NCBI GenBank assembly: GCA_018823325.1
Contig: JAHJIJ010000008.1
Location: 1-64,000, forward strand
DNA: 64,000 nt
Direction: 5' to 3'
Origin: Alphaproteobacteria bacterium
Lineage (GTDB): Bacteria; Pseudomonadota; Alphaproteobacteria; Sphingomonadales; Sphingomonadaceae
This document shows positions 62,249 through 64,000 of this stretch, one piece after another. Positions within the stretch are counted from its first letter, which is position 1; the number at the start of each line of letters is the position of its first letter. The position numbers and the translations under genes are program-made. Below the pieces are notes generated by a model. It was not told the origin of the DNA. It did no database searches and was given only the letters and a program-made list of their open reading frames with translations.

Positions 62249-62345
62249 TTGCCCGCGAGATCATCAGCGCATGGCGGGAGGACTACAACCAGCATAGCCT
62301 CCCACACGAGCCTCAACGGGCTCGCACCCCTCCCCCCAAAGCCTG
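62248..62345 (+). mobile_element. IS3-family transposase 3' remnant
   Basis: The frame reads LAREIISAWREDYNQH, then after a frameshift HTSLNGLAP, which together match the C-terminal end of IS3/IS407-group transposases (the usual order is AWREDYN-RPHSSLNGLTP). Only the last 30 codons remain, with a frameshift, so it is inactive. It overlaps the 3' end of the NodT-type gene on the other strand. Confidence 0.65.
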
Positions 62346-63683
62346 ATGAAGCGTGACCTGGTTCTGGAATTGGGCAAGCTGGTTGAACGAGAGCGCCAGG
62401 TCGGCGGCACGCCGGCGTTCCTGCGCGTCGAGCCAGGTGCGTAGTGACACGGCCCCGGTGCGGTAGCGGACTTCATATAGCTGCTCGGCATCCACGGCGG
62501 CGTCTCGGGCGCGTCGCAGTGCAAGGCCTTGCGTCGCCAGTTCGGCACGTGCGGAGAGGGCCGTTTCCACCTCGGCCAGCGCGCCATAGAGCGACTTGCG
62601 GAACAGCATCACCGCTTCCTCGTATCGCGTGCGGGCAATCTGCGTCTCGAAGCGCATGGCATTGATGTTGAGGAAGGGCAGCGTCAATCCGGCGCCGAGC
62701 GTCGCGACGGGGTTGGCCAGCACATTGAAAAGGTCGCTGCTCGAGGTTCCGAGCGCGCCGGTCAAGGTAAGCGCCGGGTAGAAATTGGCCTTTGTCGCAT
62801 CCGCGCTCGCCAGAACGCTGCGCAGTCGCAATTCAGCGGCGCGAAGGTCCGGGCGGCGACCGAGCAGGTCGGCAGGCAGGCCGGCAGCTATAGCTGGCAG
62901 TGGCTCGGTCCTCAGGGTTTGAGGCTCATCCGTGGGTGCCGGAGCGCCGTTGAGCAGCACCATCAGCGCCTCGCGCGCTCGGACCCGCGCCTGTCGCACC
63001 TCTGTCAGGGCGGCCTCCTGCCCCGTGACGCTTTGTTCGACCTCGCGAACCTCCAGCGCGGAGACACCCCCGGCTCTATACTGTGTTTCAACCAGAGATT
63101 GCGTCCGACGCGCATAAGACAGGCTCTGCTCACCAAGCGCGATCCGCTCATTCGCCAACGCGATCTGCCAGTACAGGGAGGCCGTCGTGCCGACCAGGGT
63201 CAGGAAGACGCCGTCGCGGTCCTCGGCTGTCGCTTGTGCCTCGAAGCGAGCCGCATCCCGGCGCGCATCAAGGCGACCGAACAGATCCACCTCCCAGGCA
63301 AGGCCGACCGATCCGGAGGCGTTCTCAACCGACCGGCGAGGGGTGCCCGATATTGGACGCGACAGCCCGGTGCTGAAAGAGCCGTTCGGGGTCGGGACCA
63401 GCGCGTTGCCCGCAAGCCTTGCCTCTAGCTGGGCACGGCGCACGCGGACCGTTGCTGCGGCAAGGTCCGGATTGCGGGCAATGGCAAGATCGACCAGTTC
63501 ATCGAGCATCGGATCGCCGAAGGCACGCCACCAGCTGTCATTGCGCACCGTCGCCTGAGCAGCGGAGGCCTCGTGAGTGAATGCCGCGGGAATCGGCGCG
63601 GCGGGACGCACATAAGGCGTGCGGGCGGCGCAGCCGGCGAGAAGCGAGCCGGCGATCATCAGGGGCAGGACAGGTTTCATCAT
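62313..63683 (-). CDS. RND/ABC efflux outer-membrane lipoprotein (NodT/OprM family)
   Basis: A 456-residue TolC-like outer-membrane factor. The signal peptide ends in the lipobox LLAGC (about residue 18), so it is a lipoprotein. Repeated helical hairpins are visible: LPADLLGRRPDLRAAELRLR and the duplicated first-half equivalent. The ATG at 63683 overlaps the MacB stop (TGATG); TTG 63686 is an alternative. The C-terminal residues (ALGGGVRAR) read into the IS3 remnant, so the 3' end was replaced by insertion. It forms an efflux pump with the upstream MacB-like permease and an adaptor outside the window. Confidence 0.88.
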   Translation of the reverse strand: MMKPVLPLMIAGSLLAGCAARTPYVRPAAPIPAAFTHEASAAQATVRNDSWWRAFGDPMLDELVDLAIARNPDLAAATVRVRRAQLEARLAGNALVPTPNGSFSTGLSRPISGTPRRSVENASGSVGLAWEVDLFGRLDARRDAARFEAQATAEDRDGVFLTLVGTTASLYWQIALANERIALGEQSLSYARRTQSLVETQYRAGGVSALEVREVEQSVTGQEAALTEVRQARVRAREALMVLLNGAPAPTDEPQTLRTEPLPAIAAGLPADLLGRRPDLRAAELRLRSVLASADATKANFYPALTLTGALGTSSSDLFNVLANPVATLGAGLTLPFLNINAMRFETQIARTRYEEAVMLFRKSLYGALAEVETALSARAELATQGLALRRARDAAVDAEQLYEVRYRTGAVSLRTWLDAQERRRAADLALSFNQLAQFQNQVTLHQALGGGVRAR

Positions 63684-64000
63684 CAATCTCTTGCCAGAGC
63701 CTCGACCGGATCGAGCCGGGCGGCGTTACGCGCAGGGAGGAAGCCGAACAGGATGCCGATGCCCGTCGAGCAGGCGAAGGCGAGCAGGATCGAAGGCAGT
63801 GAGAACACCATCTCGAACCCGCTCCCCGTCAGACGAATGACGAGTCCGAGCAGCAGGGCCAGCAGCACGCCCACCGCGCCACCGATCAGGCAGACCAGCA
63901 CCGCTTCGATCAGGAACTGCTGGAGAATGTCGCTCTGCCGCGCGCCGACCGCCATACGCACGCCGATTTCACGGGTCCGTTCGGTCACAGAGACGAGCAT
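63683..64000 (-). CDS. MacB-like ABC transporter permease, C-terminal part
   Basis: The last 105 residues of an FtsX-domain permease; the gene runs beyond the window edge. It has [38 protein letters not shown] (FtsX signature) and the closing [21 protein letters not shown]. This is the MacB type of tripartite macrolide/enterobactin-like exporter. Its stop overlaps the outer-membrane factor start, so both belong to one operon. Confidence 0.85.
   Translation of the reverse strand: MLVSVTERTREIGVRMAVGARQSDILQQFLIEAVLVCLIGGAVGVLLALLLGLVIRLTGSGFEMVFSLPSILLAFACSTGIGILFGFLPARNAARLDPVEALARD

Noticed and set aside
61906..62346. A 146-residue plus-strand gene between the receptor and the efflux gene
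   Set aside because: Only its last 30 codons resemble an IS3 transposase tail; the rest is noncoding. It is described as a remnant.
1..64000. CRISPR array, tRNA or rRNA genes
   Set aside because: No regularly spaced repeat unit, cloverleaf or rRNA-like segment was found on reading both strands.

Overview
The window looks like chromosome of a high-GC aerobic sphingomonad (Sphingobium/Novosphingobium/Sphingopyxis type). The signs are LigB/LigJ/RraA-type aromatic-acid genes, many Rieske, GMC and MFS genes, large TonB-dependent receptors and an oxygen-dependent MesX/MesD methionine synthase. This taxonomic call is inference from gene content. No rRNA, tRNA, CRISPR array or intact IS was found.

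Layout. (1) 0.2-3.8 kb and 11.8-17.5 kb form catabolic module A: aldehyde dehydrogenase, MarR regulator, Rieske oxygenase, then a tight LigB dioxygenase - RraA - RraA - LigJ operon, an MFS carrier and an SDR. Four intergenic sites with GTTGT/ACAAC-type arms suggest one MarR regulon. (2) 3.84-11.8 kb interrupts module A with unrelated cargo: three TadE/TadG-like genes, the mesX-mesD pair, and a large GHKL-ATPase/nuclease-like gene that may be a defence gene. Three copies of a 65-bp two-hairpin terminator-like repeat lie at 3.84, 6.63 and 9.52 kb and mark the joints. (3) 17.7-37.3 kb is module B. An ADP-forming acyl-CoA ligase, crotonase, Cys-less thiolase-like protein and DUF35 protein form one operon. 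Beside it are a TonB receptor, a pair of acyl-CoA dehydrogenases, an aldo/keto reductase, aldehyde dehydrogenase, MFS carrier, class-V aminotransferase, second Rieske oxygenase, GntR regulator and FAD oxidoreductase. Four promoters here share an 18-bp motif with a GTATTAT core, which suggests a GntR regulon. The gene set reads as CoA-dependent side-chain removal by retro-aldol cleavage. (4) 37.3-46.1 kb is module C: GMC oxidoreductase, two tandem DUF3237 genes, aldehyde dehydrogenase, AraC regulator, MFS carrier and NTF2/SnoaL-like genes.

(5) 46.2-56.8 kb holds small regulator-target pairs: LysR/pirin, a haloperoxidase-like hydrolase, a BCCT carrier, LysR/NTF2-SDR, an OhrR-like MarR with a secreted hydrolase, and a second GMC oxidoreductase. 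(6) 57-61.8 kb is a TonB receptor-PhoX operon. (7) 62.1-64 kb has a degraded alcohol dehydrogenase fragment joined to an IS3 transposase remnant that runs into the end of a NodT-type outer-membrane factor gene, then a MacB-like permease cut by the window edge.

Together the genes describe outer-membrane uptake, inner-membrane uptake, O-demethylation or hydroxylation by Rieske enzymes, alcohol/aldehyde oxidation, CoA-dependent side-chain cleavage and extradiol ring cleavage to central metabolites. The actual substrates cannot be read from sequence.
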